Source of the DNA: Sphingomonadales bacterium
Lineage (GTDB): Bacteria; Pseudomonadota; Alphaproteobacteria; SMXS01
Length of the DNA stretch: 64,000 nucleotides
Direction of reading: 5' to 3'
Assembly (NCBI GenBank): GCA_022844405.1
Contig: JALHLV010000009.1
Span: forward strand, 5,001 to 69,000
Shown here in pieces: positions 18,844-27,717 of this stretch (the stretch's first letter is position 1; each line of letters opens with the position of its first letter). Both the position numbers and the translations under genes were made by a program. The notes beneath the pieces are model-generated. The model ran no database searches and was not told where the DNA came from. It saw only the letters and a list, made by a program, of their open reading frames with translations.

Positions 18844-19989
18844 TCAGACCTGCAGCACGGTGCAGGCCGACACGCCCGGGCCGCCATAGACGTGGGTGTA
18901 GCCGGTCTTGGGGCTGTTCGGGACCTGGCGGGCGCCGCCTTCGCCGCGGAGCTGCAGCACCACCTCGTAGACCTGTCGCAGGCCCGACGCGCCGATGGGC
19001 TCGCCATTGGCGATGCAGCCGCCGTCGGTGTTGACCGGCATCTTGCCGCCGATTTCGGTGTGGCCTTCCTGGATCAGCTTTTCCTGATCGCCGTCGCTGC
19101 AGAAGCCGTTCTCGGCCATGTGCATGATCTCGGCGCCGGATTCGGTGTCCTGGATCTGGATCACGTCCATGTCCTCGGGACCAATGCCCGCCATCTCGAA
19201 CGCGGCCTTCGAGGCGAACACGGTCGGGCTGGGCGCGCGCTCCAGCGCCAGGTAGGGGCTGAACACCTCGAACGCGCCGTAGTGGCGGGTGCGCAGGGTG
19301 CAGGCGCGTAGCTGCACCGGCCGGTTGGTGTAGCGGCGCGCGGCCTCCTCGCTGGCCAGGATCAGCGCCACGCCGCCTTCGGCCGGCGAGCAGAACATGT
19401 ATTTGGTGAGCGGATAGGACAGCATCTCCGAATTCAGCACCGTGTCGAGATCGACCGGCTCGCGGCGCCAGGCGTTCGGGTTGAGCGCGCCGTTGCGGAA
19501 CGCCTTTTGTGCCACCATACCGAGCGTCTCGTGCGAGATGCCGTAATCGGCCATGTAGCGGTTGATCTTCATGGCGAAGAACTGGGTGGTGAGGCTGAGG
19601 CCGGTGTCGCCGTACCAGTGCTCGAGGCCGCGGCTGGCCGGGTCCGAATTGAACGCGCCGCGCGGATGCTTGTCGAAGCCGACGGCCACCCCGAGATCGT
19701 ACTGGCCCGACTTGATCGCCGTGTAGGCCGAGATCAGCGCGCTGCCGCCGGTGGCGCAGCCGTTCGACACATTGACGAACTGCACGCCCGTGAGGCCCAG
19801 CTCGTTGACCAGCGAATCCGCGTTGCCCGAGGCGGCCGAGCCGCCGAAGGCGAACTGCATGTCGGCCCATTCGAGGCCGGCGTCCCGCAGCGCGTCGCGG
19901 ACGGCATGGGCGCCCTGCTGGCGGCCCGACTTGCCGTCGGTGCGCCCGAACTTGTGGATGCCGATACCGATGATGCAGACCTCGGTCAT
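18844..19989 (-). CDS. Lipid-transfer-type thiolase (SCP-x / Ltp-like)
   Basis: A 381-residue thiolase-fold protein. The nucleophile-loop cysteine lies in NVSNGCATGGSAL. The usual GHP histidine motif near the C-terminus is instead GEPIGASG, with Glu in place of His, in NTDGGCIANGEPIGASG. This is the pattern of Ltp-type thiolase relatives, some of which are retro-aldolases in steroid side-chain degradation rather than true thiolases, acting with a DUF35 partner. No DUF35 gene is visible in the window. It is followed by the ferredoxin gene and preceded by a 74-bp gap after the methyltransferase stop. Confidence 0.83.
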   Translation of the reverse strand: MTEVCIIGIGIHKFGRTDGKSGRQQGAHAVRDALRDAGLEWADMQFAFGGSAASGNADSLVNELGLTGVQFVNVSNGCATGGSALISAYTAIKSGQYDLGVAVGFDKHPRGAFNSDPASRGLEHWYGDTGLSLTTQFFAMKINRYMADYGISHETLGMVAQKAFRNGALNPNAWRREPVDLDTVLNSEMLSYPLTKYMFCSPAEGGVALILASEEAARRYTNRPVQLRACTLRTRHYGAFEVFSPYLALERAPSPTVFASKAAFEMAGIGPEDMDVIQIQDTESGAEIMHMAENGFCSDGDQEKLIQEGHTEIGGKMPVNTDGGCIANGEPIGASGLRQVYEVVLQLRGEGGARQVPNSPKTGYTHVYGGPGVSACTVLQV

Positions 19990-20063
19990 GTGCCGTCTCC
20001 CCGTGGTTCGAGCGCGCAGATTAAGCGCGCGTGCGGAAAATCCTTATGCACCATTCCGCGGCG

Positions 20064-21248
20064 TCAGTCGAGTTGCAGCACCAGGCACTTCAGGTAAGCG
20101 CTTTCGGGCAGCAGCGGGTGCACCGGATGGTCCGGGCCGGCGCCCGCCGAGCGCAGGATGCGGCCGCCGCGGCGCGCGTCGCCCAGGCCGCGCGCCACCT
20201 CCTCGGCGAAGGCCTCGGCGCTGACATTGTGGCTGCACGAGGCGACGAGCAGCACGCCGCCCGGGCGCACCAGCGGCGCGGCCAGCTTGACCATCTTGCG
20301 ATAGCCCTTCAGGCCCGGCTTCAGGTCCTTCTTCGACTTCACGAAGGCGGGCGGATCGGCGATCACCACGTCGAACTTGCGGCCGCCCTGGCCCATGCTC
20401 TCCATCGCCTCGAACGCCTCGGCGCGGCGGATATCCATGATCCCGGCGACGCCGTTCGCCTCGGCCGCCTGCCTGGCCAGCGCCAGCGCCGGCTCCGACC
20501 GGTCGATGGCGACCACTTCCTTCGCGCCCGCCGCAGCGCACTGCACGCCGAACGCGCCGGCGAAGGTATAGAGGTCGAGCACCTTGCCGCCCTTCGCGAA
20601 TTTCGACACGAACGCCCGGTTGTCGCGGTGGTCGTAGAACCAGCCGGTTTTCTGGCCACCGGCGAGGTCGGCGAAGAAGGCGGCGCCGTTCTCCTCCAGC
20701 CGCACCGGGCCATCGACCTTGCCGTGGACCACGCGGACTTCCTGGCCCAGCCCTTCGGTCTGGCGGGCGGGTGTGTCGAGGCGCAGCACGATCGCGTCGG
20801 GCTTCACCGTTTCCTTCATCGCGGCGAAGACGGGCTCGATCAGCGCGTCCATGCCCGCTGTGTTCGCCTGGACCACAACGACACCGCCGAAGCGGTCGAC
20901 GATCAGGCCGGGCAATCCGTCGGCCTCGGCATGGACCAGCCGGTAGAACGGCCTGTCGAACAGCTTGTCGCGCAACGCCAGCGCCGCGGCGAACCGGGCG
21001 CGGAAGAACGCCGCGTCGACCTGCTGCTCCGGGTCGCGGGCCAGGATGCGCCCGGCGATCAGCGTGTGCGGGTTGAAATAGCCGGTGCCGAGCGCCCTGC
21101 CCTCGGCCGACTGGAACCGCACGATGGACCCCGCCGGCAGCGACCGGATGGCCGCGTCCATGCCGATCTCGTTGGAATAGATCCACGGATGCCCGGACAG
21201 CACCCGCATATGCATGCGCGGATTGAGGCGGATGGCGGGTGCGGTCAT
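20064..21248 (-). CDS. Class I rRNA methyltransferase, RlmI-like
   Basis: A 394-residue protein of the RlmI/RlmK family: a PUA-type N-terminal RNA-binding domain (residues 1-75, with HPWIYSNEIG), a central linker domain, and a SAM-dependent fold with LDLYTFAGAFGVQCAAAGA and DPPAFVKSKKDL. LLVASCSHN holds a likely catalytic cysteine. In E. coli RlmI makes 5-methylcytosine at position 1962 of 23S rRNA, and the same target is inferred here. It is a housekeeping gene, unrelated in function to the neighbouring thiolase. Confidence 0.85.
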   Translation of the reverse strand: MTAPAIRLNPRMHMRVLSGHPWIYSNEIGMDAAIRSLPAGSIVRFQSAEGRALGTGYFNPHTLIAGRILARDPEQQVDAAFFRARFAAALALRDKLFDRPFYRLVHAEADGLPGLIVDRFGGVVVVQANTAGMDALIEPVFAAMKETVKPDAIVLRLDTPARQTEGLGQEVRVVHGKVDGPVRLEENGAAFFADLAGGQKTGWFYDHRDNRAFVSKFAKGGKVLDLYTFAGAFGVQCAAAGAKEVVAIDRSEPALALARQAAEANGVAGIMDIRRAEAFEAMESMGQGGRKFDVVIADPPAFVKSKKDLKPGLKGYRKMVKLAAPLVRPGGVLLVASCSHNVSAEAFAEEVARGLGDARRGGRILRSAGAGPDHPVHPLLPESAYLKCLVLQLD

Positions 21249-21318
21249 GGGATTCCGTTCGATTGGTTGTTGTGTCGCTAGTGCCTAACTGGATTCACGC
21301 CACCCGCCAAGTTTTCCT

Positions 21319-21418
21319 CGTCATTGCGAGGAGGCGAAGCCGACGCGGCAACCCAGGCGCTGGTGTAGCTTCGCCGTTGTTTCTGGGTTGCCGCGTCGCT
21401 GCGCTCCTCGCAATGACG
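21319..21418. repeat. Imperfect inverted repeat (CATTGCGAGGAG family)
   Basis: The arms 21319-21356 and 21383-21418 match in the flanking CGTCATTGCGAGGAG and CGCGGCAACCCAG blocks, with a few mismatches between. This is a dispersed palindromic element common in alphaproteobacterial intergenic DNA. It lies between the RlmI-like gene and the truncated glutathione-transferase remnant, close to the point where that gene loses its 5' part. Confidence 0.88.
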
Positions 21419-21449
21419 GCGGTTTCTTGCGATTGAACGCCGATGCTGA

Positions 21450-21719
21450 CTGTCGGATAGTCCCTCCCCGCAACTGGCCGGCAGGACCTGGGCCATCGGC
21501 GATGCGTTCTCCATCGCCGATTGCGCCGCCGCGCCCGGCCTGTTCTACACGTCCATGCTGGAGCCGTTCGGCGCCTTCCCGAACCTGGACGCCTATTTCG
21601 AGCGGCTGCTGGCGCGGCCGTCCGTCGACCGTGTCCTCAGGGAAGCGCAGCCGTTCTTCCAGTACTTCCCGTACTACAAGGCGATGCCGGACCGGTTCCG
21701 CAACTGGGGGATCAGTTGA
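21450..21719 (+). pseudogene. Glutathione S-transferase 3' remnant
   Basis: The frame from 21450 to the TGA at 21717-21719 reads LAGRTWAIGDAFSIADCAAA, then PFGAFPNLDAYFERLLARPS and ending QYFPYYKAMPDRFRNWGIS. This is the typical C-terminal helical part of a glutathione S-transferase. The N-terminal thioredoxin-like domain and any plausible start codon are missing: an in-frame stop lies at 21447-21449 and upstream is the inverted repeat. About 60% of the gene is gone. Its last 8 bases overlap the small leftward gene ending at 21712. Confidence 0.82.
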
Positions 21720-21942
21720 CCGGCGACAGTCGCGTGCTTTTCACGCTGGCGAGGATGCGGCCCAGCGTCGCGCGGACTTCCGGACGCAGCTTCTCGTCGT
21801 CGGTGGCGAGGCGGATGTCGCTGCTCCACTGGTCCTGGTCCAGCACCCCCTGCTTGACCAGCGTGCGCACGAGAATGGTGTGGGCGAGCAGCAGGGCTTC
21901 GAACTCGTCATAGAAGTCGTCCATTTCCCGCTCGGTCCACAT
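21712..21942 (-). CDS. Small hypothetical protein (76 aa)
   Basis: A 76-residue acidic, probably helical protein (MWTEREMDDFYDEFEALLLA onward) with a strong GAGGAGA ribosome-binding site 6 bases before ATG 21942, which sets the start. No family recognised and no membrane segment. It lies 94 bp downstream of the VOC gene on the same strand and may share its transcript. Its 3' end overlaps the end of the dead glutathione transferase by 8 bp, so it could have taken over sequence exposed by that decay. Confidence 0.6.
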   Translation of the reverse strand: MWTEREMDDFYDEFEALLLAHTILVRTLVKQGVLDQDQWSSDIRLATDDEKLRPEVRATLGRILASVKSTRLSPVN

Positions 21943-22036
21943 CAGGTCTCTCCTCGTTTGCCGGGCCACGCAGCCTAACGGTCCCGCGTGACGGTTCAAC
22001 GCGAGTGGATATGGGACGCTTCGAAGAAATTTCAGC

Positions 22037-22447
22037 CTATTCCGGCCGGTGGCACACCGCCTCGATGTGGTGGCCGTCGGGGTCGAGCAGGAACGCCGCG
22101 TAGTAATCGGCATGGTAGTGCGGGCGCAGCCCCGGCGGCCCGTTGTCGGTGCCGCCCGCCGCCAGCCCGGCCGCATGGAACGCATCGACCATGGTCCGGC
22201 TGCGCGCGGCGAATGCGATGTGCTGGCCATCCGGCGTCACCGGCTTGGACACGCCGTCCACGGTCGGCCCGCCGATCCAGAACGGCGGCTCGCCATCGGG
22301 ATCGTCGCCGAAGCCGAACGCCGAATAGCCGTCGAACAGTTGCGCCTGCAGCGACAGATAGCCGAGCGCGCCCAGCACCGCCTCGTAGAACGGCTTGGAT
22401 TTCCTCAGGTCGCTCACGGGAAGCGAGAAGTGGTCGATCATGGTCAT
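22037..22447 (-). CDS. VOC-family glyoxalase-like protein
   Basis: A 136-residue single-module VOC protein with IDHFSLPVSDLRKSKPFYEA at the N-terminus and the closing DPDGHHIEAVCH, whose Glu and His are usual metal ligands. This size class includes lactoylglutathione-lyase-like, bleomycin-resistance-like and dioxygenase-like members, and the substrate cannot be told. AGGGA five bases upstream favours ATG 22447; ATG 22441 is an alternative. It is divergent from the aldo/keto reductase across 141 bp. Confidence 0.85.
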   Translation of the reverse strand: MTMIDHFSLPVSDLRKSKPFYEAVLGALGYLSLQAQLFDGYSAFGFGDDPDGEPPFWIGGPTVDGVSKPVTPDGQHIAFAARSRTMVDAFHAAGLAAGGTDNGPPGLRPHYHADYYAAFLLDPDGHHIEAVCHRPE

Positions 22448-22588
22448 GCCATCCCTGTTGTCCGCCTATGAAAAGTAAGGGCGCGGCCGTCTGATGACCA
22501 GCGCTTGACCGGTCGCCAAACCGATGATTTTGGACGAAGATGTCGGTCCACGGCCCATGCGCCGCCAAAACGGGAACAGGGGAAGCAG

Positions 22589-23593
22589 ATGGACTTCGTA
22601 AGACTGGGGGCGACCGGGACGCAGGTTTCGCGCCTGTGCCTGGGGGCCATGAGCTTCGGCAGCATGGCGGACTGGATGATCCCGGAGGAGGCCAGCTTCG
22701 CCATCGTCAAGCGGGCGATCGAAGGCGGCATCAACTTCTTCGACACCGCCGACGTCTATTCGCGCGGCGAGAGCGAGACCATCCTGGGCAAGGCGCTGAA
22801 GGAATACGCCCGCAAGCGCGAGGAAATCGTGGTCGCGACCAAGGTCTACATTCCCATGGGCAAGGGCCCGAATCGGGGCGGCCTGTCGCGCAAGCATATC
22901 CGCCACTCCATCGACGACAGCCTGAAGCGGCTGGGGATGGACTATGTGGACCTCTACCAGATCCACCGGTTCGACTATCACACGCCCATCGAGGAGACCA
23001 TCGAGGCGCTGGACGAGGTGGTGAAGGCGGGCAAGGCGCTCTATGTGGGCGCCAGCTCCATGCTCGGCTACCAGTTCGCCAAGTATCTGAACAAGGCCGA
23101 CAGCCTGGGCAAGTCGCGCTTCGTCACCATGCAGAACCAGTACAGCCTGCTCTACCGCGAGGAAGAGCGCGAGATGAACCCGCTGTGCGCCGAGGAAGGC
23201 GTCGGCCTGATCCCGTGGAGCCCGCTGGCCGGCGGCATCCTGGCCGGCAGCCGCGAGGCCGGCACCACCCGCTCCAGGTCCAACATGGGCGGCGGCGCGC
23301 GCTACAACCGGCCCGCCGACCATGCGGTGCTCGACGCGGTCAAGCAGGTCGCGGCCGCGCGCGGCGAAACCCCGGCGCAGGTGGCGATCGCCTGGCTGCT
23401 GTCCAAGCCGGGCGTGACGGCACCGATCATCGGCGCGACCAAACTCGGACAGCTCGAGGACCCGCTCAAGGCAGTGGGGACGAAGCTGTCAGCCGAGGAG
23501 ATCGCGATCCTGGAAGCGCCCTACGTGACCCAGCCGGTAACCCACATCCCCGGCCCCAACGATCTGGCCCCCGGCGCGCCGCGTCCGGACTGA
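22589..23593 (+). CDS. Aldo/keto reductase
   Basis: A 334-residue NADPH-dependent TIM-barrel reductase. The catalytic tetrad is visible as Asp and Tyr in FFDTADVYSRG, Lys in VVATKVY and His in YQIHRFD. The C-terminal coenzyme site is represented by PIIGATKLGQLEDPLKA. ATG 22589 follows GGGGAAGC. It resembles the YajO/tas-like branch that reduces aldehydes or ketones, with unknown physiological substrate. It is convergent with the methyltransferase, 4 bp apart. Confidence 0.92.
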   Translation: MDFVRLGATGTQVSRLCLGAMSFGSMADWMIPEEASFAIVKRAIEGGINFFDTADVYSRGESETILGKALKEYARKREEIVVATKVYIPMGKGPNRGGLSRKHIRHSIDDSLKRLGMDYVDLYQIHRFDYHTPIEETIEALDEVVKAGKALYVGASSMLGYQFAKYLNKADSLGKSRFVTMQNQYSLLYREEEREMNPLCAEEGVGLIPWSPLAGGILAGSREAGTTRSRSNMGGGARYNRPADHAVLDAVKQVAAARGETPAQVAIAWLLSKPGVTAPIIGATKLGQLEDPLKAVGTKLSAEEIAILEAPYVTQPVTHIPGPNDLAPGAPRPD

Positions 23594-23597
23594 CGGA

Positions 23598-24221
23598 TCA
23601 GGCCCGCGCCGCGACCATGGCATAAAGCGGGTCCGATCGCCCCGGAAACGGCGATATGTCGACGAACTCGGCCGGGCCGAAGCCTTCAGATAGCCTGAAA
23701 TAGAGGTTCACCAGCCCACCATGCTGCTGGTCGTCCAGCGCCCGCCAGATAGCCACGGCCTTGGTGGGAAACATGCGGTTGGAGAACGACAGGATGAACG
23801 GCGCGCCCGGCTTCAGGATGCGCGCCACCTCGGCGAAGATTTCCACCGGCCTGGTCATGTACTGCACCGATACGGCGGCGGTGCAGCCGTCGAAGGTCGC
23901 GTCGGCGAAGGGCAGCGCCGGGCTCTTGTTGAGGTCCTGGACGAAGCCGCCGGTGAGCTGCGGATTGGCGTTGAGTTCGGTCACGTTCATGCCGTGGCCG
24001 ATCACCCTGTCGTAGACCACATCCGTCGGCAGGTGCGACACGCAGGACGACATCAGGTCGAGGATGCGTCCGCTCGCCGGCAGCCGTTCCCGGTAGAACA
24101 GCGCCAGCGCCGCGCAGGCCGGCTCGTCGATATGGGTGACGATCCGCGGCGGCTGGTAGAACCAGGTATCCGGCGTTTCGTCGACGCGGGCGAAGTGATG
24201 CGGCAGCAGCGGGTTTTCCAT
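23598..24221 (-). CDS. Class I SAM-dependent methyltransferase
   Basis: A 207-residue methyltransferase. The SAM-binding strand is weak but recognisable (GRILDLMSSCVSHLP), followed by VIGHGMNVTELNAN and the post-motif strand FDGCTAAVSVQYMTRP. The C-terminal LKPGAPFILSFSNRMFP is typical of small-molecule methyltransferases. The start is ATG 24221; a TTG two codons upstream is possible. Substrate unknown. It is divergent from the patatin gene over 100 bp. Confidence 0.8.
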   Translation of the reverse strand: MENPLLPHHFARVDETPDTWFYQPPRIVTHIDEPACAALALFYRERLPASGRILDLMSSCVSHLPTDVVYDRVIGHGMNVTELNANPQLTGGFVQDLNKSPALPFADATFDGCTAAVSVQYMTRPVEIFAEVARILKPGAPFILSFSNRMFPTKAVAIWRALDDQQHGGLVNLYFRLSEGFGPAEFVDISPFPGRSDPLYAMVAARA

Positions 24222-24321
24222 GCGCAAAGAGATTAGCCACGCGAGGGACCTACATCCAGTGCGGCGGCGTTAGTCGCGGTAACATGGTCCGCACCACTCC
24301 CCACGGCCGGAAAGAGCACTC

Positions 24322-25440
24322 GTGAAAAACAGCTTCGGACGAATTGCGATCCTTGCCGTGGCGCTTGGCCTCGCCGCCTGCGCGTCGCGCCCCAAGGACA
24401 CCGGCGACGACCTGACCCTCGCGTTGTCGGCCAAGGTGGCGGTCAACCGCGGCGACGGCACGCCGCTTCCCGTGGCGCGCGATCTGGCGCCCGAAGCGGT
24501 GCCCGGGCGAAACCAGCAGGTGCTGCTGCTGTCGGGCGGCGGCTCCCACGGTGCGTTCGGCGCCGGCGTGCTGGTGGGCTGGACGGCGTCGGGGCAGCGT
24601 CCGCAGTTCGATATCGTCACCGGTGTCTCGACCGGCGCGCTGATGGCCACGTTCGCCTTCCTCGGCACCGAGTTCGACGGCGCGCTGCGCCACCTCTACA
24701 CCAGTGTGGAGAATGGCGAGATCTACAAGGAGCGCGGGCTGGGCGGCCTGCTGAAGGGAGCGGCGTTCGACCAGAAGCCGCTGGCGCGGCAGCTCGAGCA
24801 GGAGATCAGCGACACGGTGCTCGCCCGGGTCGCCGGGGAATGCGCGAAAGGCCGCCGGCTGTTCATCGCCACCACCAATCTGGACAAGGGCCTGCAGGTG
24901 GTGTGGGACATGTGCGGCATCGCCGAAAGCCCGTCACCCGGCAGGGCGGCGCTCTACCGCAAGATCCTGCTGGCGTCGGCCGCCATCCCGGGCCTGTTCA
25001 GGCCGGTCTACATCCAGAGCAACAGCCGGATGCCCTCGCTGCACGTCGACGGCACCATCCACTCGTCGATCCTGTTCCACTCGTTCATGCTGGCCAAGGG
25101 CGGCAGCCAGGACGTGTGGACCATCATCAACGGCAAGATCGACTATGCCCGCCGCGACGGAATCGCCGACGCCAACCTCACCAGCACCGTGCCCCGCGCG
25201 ATCCTCGAGATGATGAAGGCGAACACCAACGCCAGCGTCTACCGCACCTATGTGCGCGCCCGGCAGGCCAAGGCCCGGTTCCACCTGGCCTTCGTGCCGG
25301 ACGACATGCCCGACACCAGCCCGATCGAATTCAAGTCGGACGAGATGGGACCGCTGTTCGAGGCGGGAGAGGAATTCGGCCGCGCCGGCCGCTGGGCCGA
25401 AGAGCCGCCGAGGCTGGAGACGCTGGACCGGTTGCCGTAA
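24322..25440 (+). CDS. Patatin-like phospholipase lipoprotein
   Basis: A 372-residue exported lipase. A lipoprotein signal ends in LGLAAC, with lipidated Cys20. The patatin motifs follow: oxyanion loop LLSGGGSHGAFGAGV, nucleophile elbow GVSTG with the catalytic Ser, and the DG dyad in HVDGTIH. The start is a GTG at 24322 with GGAAAGAG upstream; the signal peptide begins exactly there. It should act on phospholipids or acyl esters in the periplasm or outer membrane. The active-site residues are complete. Confidence 0.9.
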   Translation: MKNSFGRIAILAVALGLAACASRPKDTGDDLTLALSAKVAVNRGDGTPLPVARDLAPEAVPGRNQQVLLLSGGGSHGAFGAGVLVGWTASGQRPQFDIVTGVSTGALMATFAFLGTEFDGALRHLYTSVENGEIYKERGLGGLLKGAAFDQKPLARQLEQEISDTVLARVAGECAKGRRLFIATTNLDKGLQVVWDMCGIAESPSPGRAALYRKILLASAAIPGLFRPVYIQSNSRMPSLHVDGTIHSSILFHSFMLAKGGSQDVWTIINGKIDYARRDGIADANLTSTVPRAILEMMKANTNASVYRTYVRARQAKARFHLAFVPDDMPDTSPIEFKSDEMGPLFEAGEEFGRAGRWAEEPPRLETLDRLP

Positions 25441-25474
25441 GTCGGTTCAGCATTCGTGGTCGCGGCTTTCGGAC

Positions 25475-25496
25475 GCCAAGGCGCTTCCGCCTTGGC
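25475..25496. terminator. Hairpin between convergent genes
   Basis: A perfect 9-bp stem (GCCAAGGCG) with a CTTC tetraloop, placed between the patatin stop at 25440 and the HAD stop at 25507. No T-run follows on either strand, so termination activity is uncertain, but the position fits a shared stop signal. Confidence 0.45.
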
Positions 25497-25506
25497 CAAA
25501 AGCGCT

Positions 25507-26148
25507 TCAGGACAGCGGGAAGCCGACGATGTCCTGTAGCTCCCGGAGCGCCACGTCCGGCTCGATGACCTTGATGGTCCGCATGCCCAGCGCCCTGGCG
25601 GGCTTCAGGTTGATGCCCAGATCGTCCAGGTAAACGGCTTCCGAAGGTTCGATCTCAAGCGCGTCGCACGCCATCCGGTAGATTTCCGGGCTTGGCTTGC
25701 GCACGCCGACCTTGGAGCTTTCGATCACCACCTTGAACAGGCCCATCACCTGCTGGACGGCGGCGGCCTTGTCCTCGGTGCGGGCCATCCCGGCGCCGGC
25801 ACCGTGGCGGACGTTGTTGGTGATGCAGCCGGTAACCAGCCGCTCGCTGATCCGGCGCAGCGCCTCGACCATCTTCGGCCGCAGGTCGCCCGACAGCAGC
25901 GCGACCACATCCTTGCCCGGCAGGTGATAGCCGCGCTGGTGCGCCTCCAGGTCGAACAGCCGGTCGAACTCGTCGATGCTGACCTCGTTGCGCTCGAACA
26001 GCGCCCAGGCGTTGGTGTCCGGATTGGTGGCGTTGATGGTGCGGATCAGGTCGGGCGGCAGGCCGCGTTCGGCCTCGTAGCGGCTGAACGCCTCGAACGG
26101 GCTCGTCGTCAGCACCCCGCCGAAATCCCAGATTACCGCCTTGATCAT
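25507..26148 (-). CDS. HAD-superfamily hydrolase
   Basis: A 213-residue HAD-fold phosphatase-like protein. Motif I is VIWDFGGVLT, motif II is in CITNNVRHG, and motifs III and IV are KPSPEIYRMAC and VYLDDLGINL. It resembles the N-terminal phosphatase-like domain of epoxide hydrolases; the second aspartate of motif I is replaced by Gly (DFGG), as in that branch. GGAGG six bases upstream selects ATG 26148. Substrate unknown. It is divergent from the MFS carrier across 164 bp. Confidence 0.85.
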   Translation of the reverse strand: MIKAVIWDFGGVLTTSPFEAFSRYEAERGLPPDLIRTINATNPDTNAWALFERNEVSIDEFDRLFDLEAHQRGYHLPGKDVVALLSGDLRPKMVEALRRISERLVTGCITNNVRHGAGAGMARTEDKAAAVQQVMGLFKVVIESSKVGVRKPSPEIYRMACDALEIEPSEAVYLDDLGINLKPARALGMRTIKVIEPDVALRELQDIVGFPLS

Positions 26149-26312
26149 CAACCGCCTCCGTTTTCGTCGTCCGGCGCATATACTTGGGAAGCCGCGCCCG
26201 GTCTACCGGAAAGGCCCGCTTCCAGCAGCCGTGCCGAATGTGGTTGACCGCGCCCTCCGGCCCGCTAGGCTTGCACGAAACCGGCCAACGGGAACCAGGG
26301 GAGCCAGCGTCA

Positions 26313-27662
26313 GTGAGCAGTCAGGCACAAGGCGCGGGCGCGTCCAGGGGCAGCAACGCCTATCTCGTGTGGGTGGTGTTCATGCTCACCCTCGCGTCGA
26401 CGTTCTCGATCATCGACCGGCAGATCCTCAACGTCATGATCGGTCCGATCAAGCGCGACCTGCAGATCAGCGATTCCCAGGTCGGTCTGCTGATGGGCCT
26501 GGCGTTCGCCGTGCTCTACAACCTGATGTCCTATCCGGCGGGCTGGATCGCCGACCGGTATAACCGGCGCAACCTGATGGCGGCGGGCATCGCCTCGTGG
26601 AGCCTAATGACCATGCTCTGCGGCATGTCGCACTCCTACTGGACGCTGTTCGCCGCGCGCATGGGCGTGGGCGTCGGCGAGGCGGCGCTGGCGCCGGCCG
26701 CGTACTCGACCCTGTCGGACACCTTCAAGGCCGCCCGGTTGCCGCTGGCCATCGGCGTGGTCGGCGCGGCACCGTTCCTGGGGCAAGGGCTGGCGGGCCT
26801 GGTCGGCGGGCCGCTGATCGATTACCTGGAAGCCCGGCCGCACATGGACGTGCCGGTGCTGGGCGACATCTATTCCTGGCAGGCGGTGTTCTGGATCGTT
26901 GGCCTGCCCGGCTTGCTGGTGGCGTTGCTGTTCTTCACCCTGCGTGAACCCAAGCGCCACGGCAAGACCGAGGCCGAAGGTGCCGGAATCCCGTTCAGCG
27001 TGGTCTGGAGTTTCATCAAGAGCCGCGGCGCGTTCTTCGCGCTGATCTTCGGCGGCTATCTCTGCCTTTCGACCCAGGGCTGGTCGCTGATGCTGTGGAT
27101 CTACGAGTTCTTCATCCGCCAGCACGGCTGGACGCGGACCGAATTCGGCCTGACCTACGGCACCATCTCGATGGTGGCCGGCATCATGGGCAGCGTGTTC
27201 GCGGGTGGCTTCGCGGGTTACTGGATCGGCAAGGGGCGCAAGGACGGCACGTTACGGCTGGTATTCATCGGCACCTGCCTGCTCGGACCCAGCGCGGTGG
27301 CGCTGACCCTGCTGCCGAACGCCTGGGCCGCCATCGCCCTGCTGGTGCCGGTGACGTTCATGATGGCCATGCCGCCGGGGCTGATCTCGTCGGCGCTGCA
27401 GGCCATCGCGCCCAACGAGCTGCGCGGCCAGATGATCGCGTTCTACATGATCGCGGTGAACTTCATCTCCTATGCCATCGCGCCGTCGCTGCCGCCGGCG
27501 CTCGACCTGCTGATCTACGGCCGCGAGGATACGCTGGGTGTGTCGATCTCGATCCTCGCCGCCATCAACTACTCGATTGCCGCGATCTGCCTCGGTTTCG
27601 GCCTGCGCTATTTCCGCCGGGCGCTGAAGGATGCCGAAGCCTGGCAGGACAAGCTGCTGTAG
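26313..27662 (+). CDS. MFS transporter (spinster-like)
   Basis: A 449-residue carrier with about twelve hydrophobic segments. The MFS signature between helices 2 and 3 is seen as GWIADRYNRRNLMAAG, and the N-terminal FSIIDRQILNVMIGPIKRDL is typical of the spinster-like branch. The start is a GTG at 26313, preceded by AGGGGAG with 9-base spacing; an upstream ATG at 26184 would add 43 residues of non-family sequence. Substrate not predictable; members move lipids, sugars or organic acids. Confidence 0.87.
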   Translation: MSSQAQGAGASRGSNAYLVWVVFMLTLASTFSIIDRQILNVMIGPIKRDLQISDSQVGLLMGLAFAVLYNLMSYPAGWIADRYNRRNLMAAGIASWSLMTMLCGMSHSYWTLFAARMGVGVGEAALAPAAYSTLSDTFKAARLPLAIGVVGAAPFLGQGLAGLVGGPLIDYLEARPHMDVPVLGDIYSWQAVFWIVGLPGLLVALLFFTLREPKRHGKTEAEGAGIPFSVVWSFIKSRGAFFALIFGGYLCLSTQGWSLMLWIYEFFIRQHGWTRTEFGLTYGTISMVAGIMGSVFAGGFAGYWIGKGRKDGTLRLVFIGTCLLGPSAVALTLLPNAWAAIALLVPVTFMMAMPPGLISSALQAIAPNELRGQMIAFYMIAVNFISYAIAPSLPPALDLLIYGREDTLGVSISILAAINYSIAAICLGFGLRYFRRALKDAEAWQDKLL

Positions 27663-27670
27663 GAATCGAA

Positions 27671-27698
27671 AAGGCCGCGCCTCCGCCGGCGCGGCCTT
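27671..27698. terminator. Hairpin, candidate bidirectional terminator
   Basis: An 11-bp stem, AAGGCCGCGCC with its exact complement, around a 6-base loop. It lies between the convergent MFS and TetR genes. Only weak T content follows on the minus strand and none on the plus strand, so strength is uncertain. Confidence 0.6.
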
Positions 27699-27717
27699 CG
27701 ACTCCGTTCGGGCCGCC

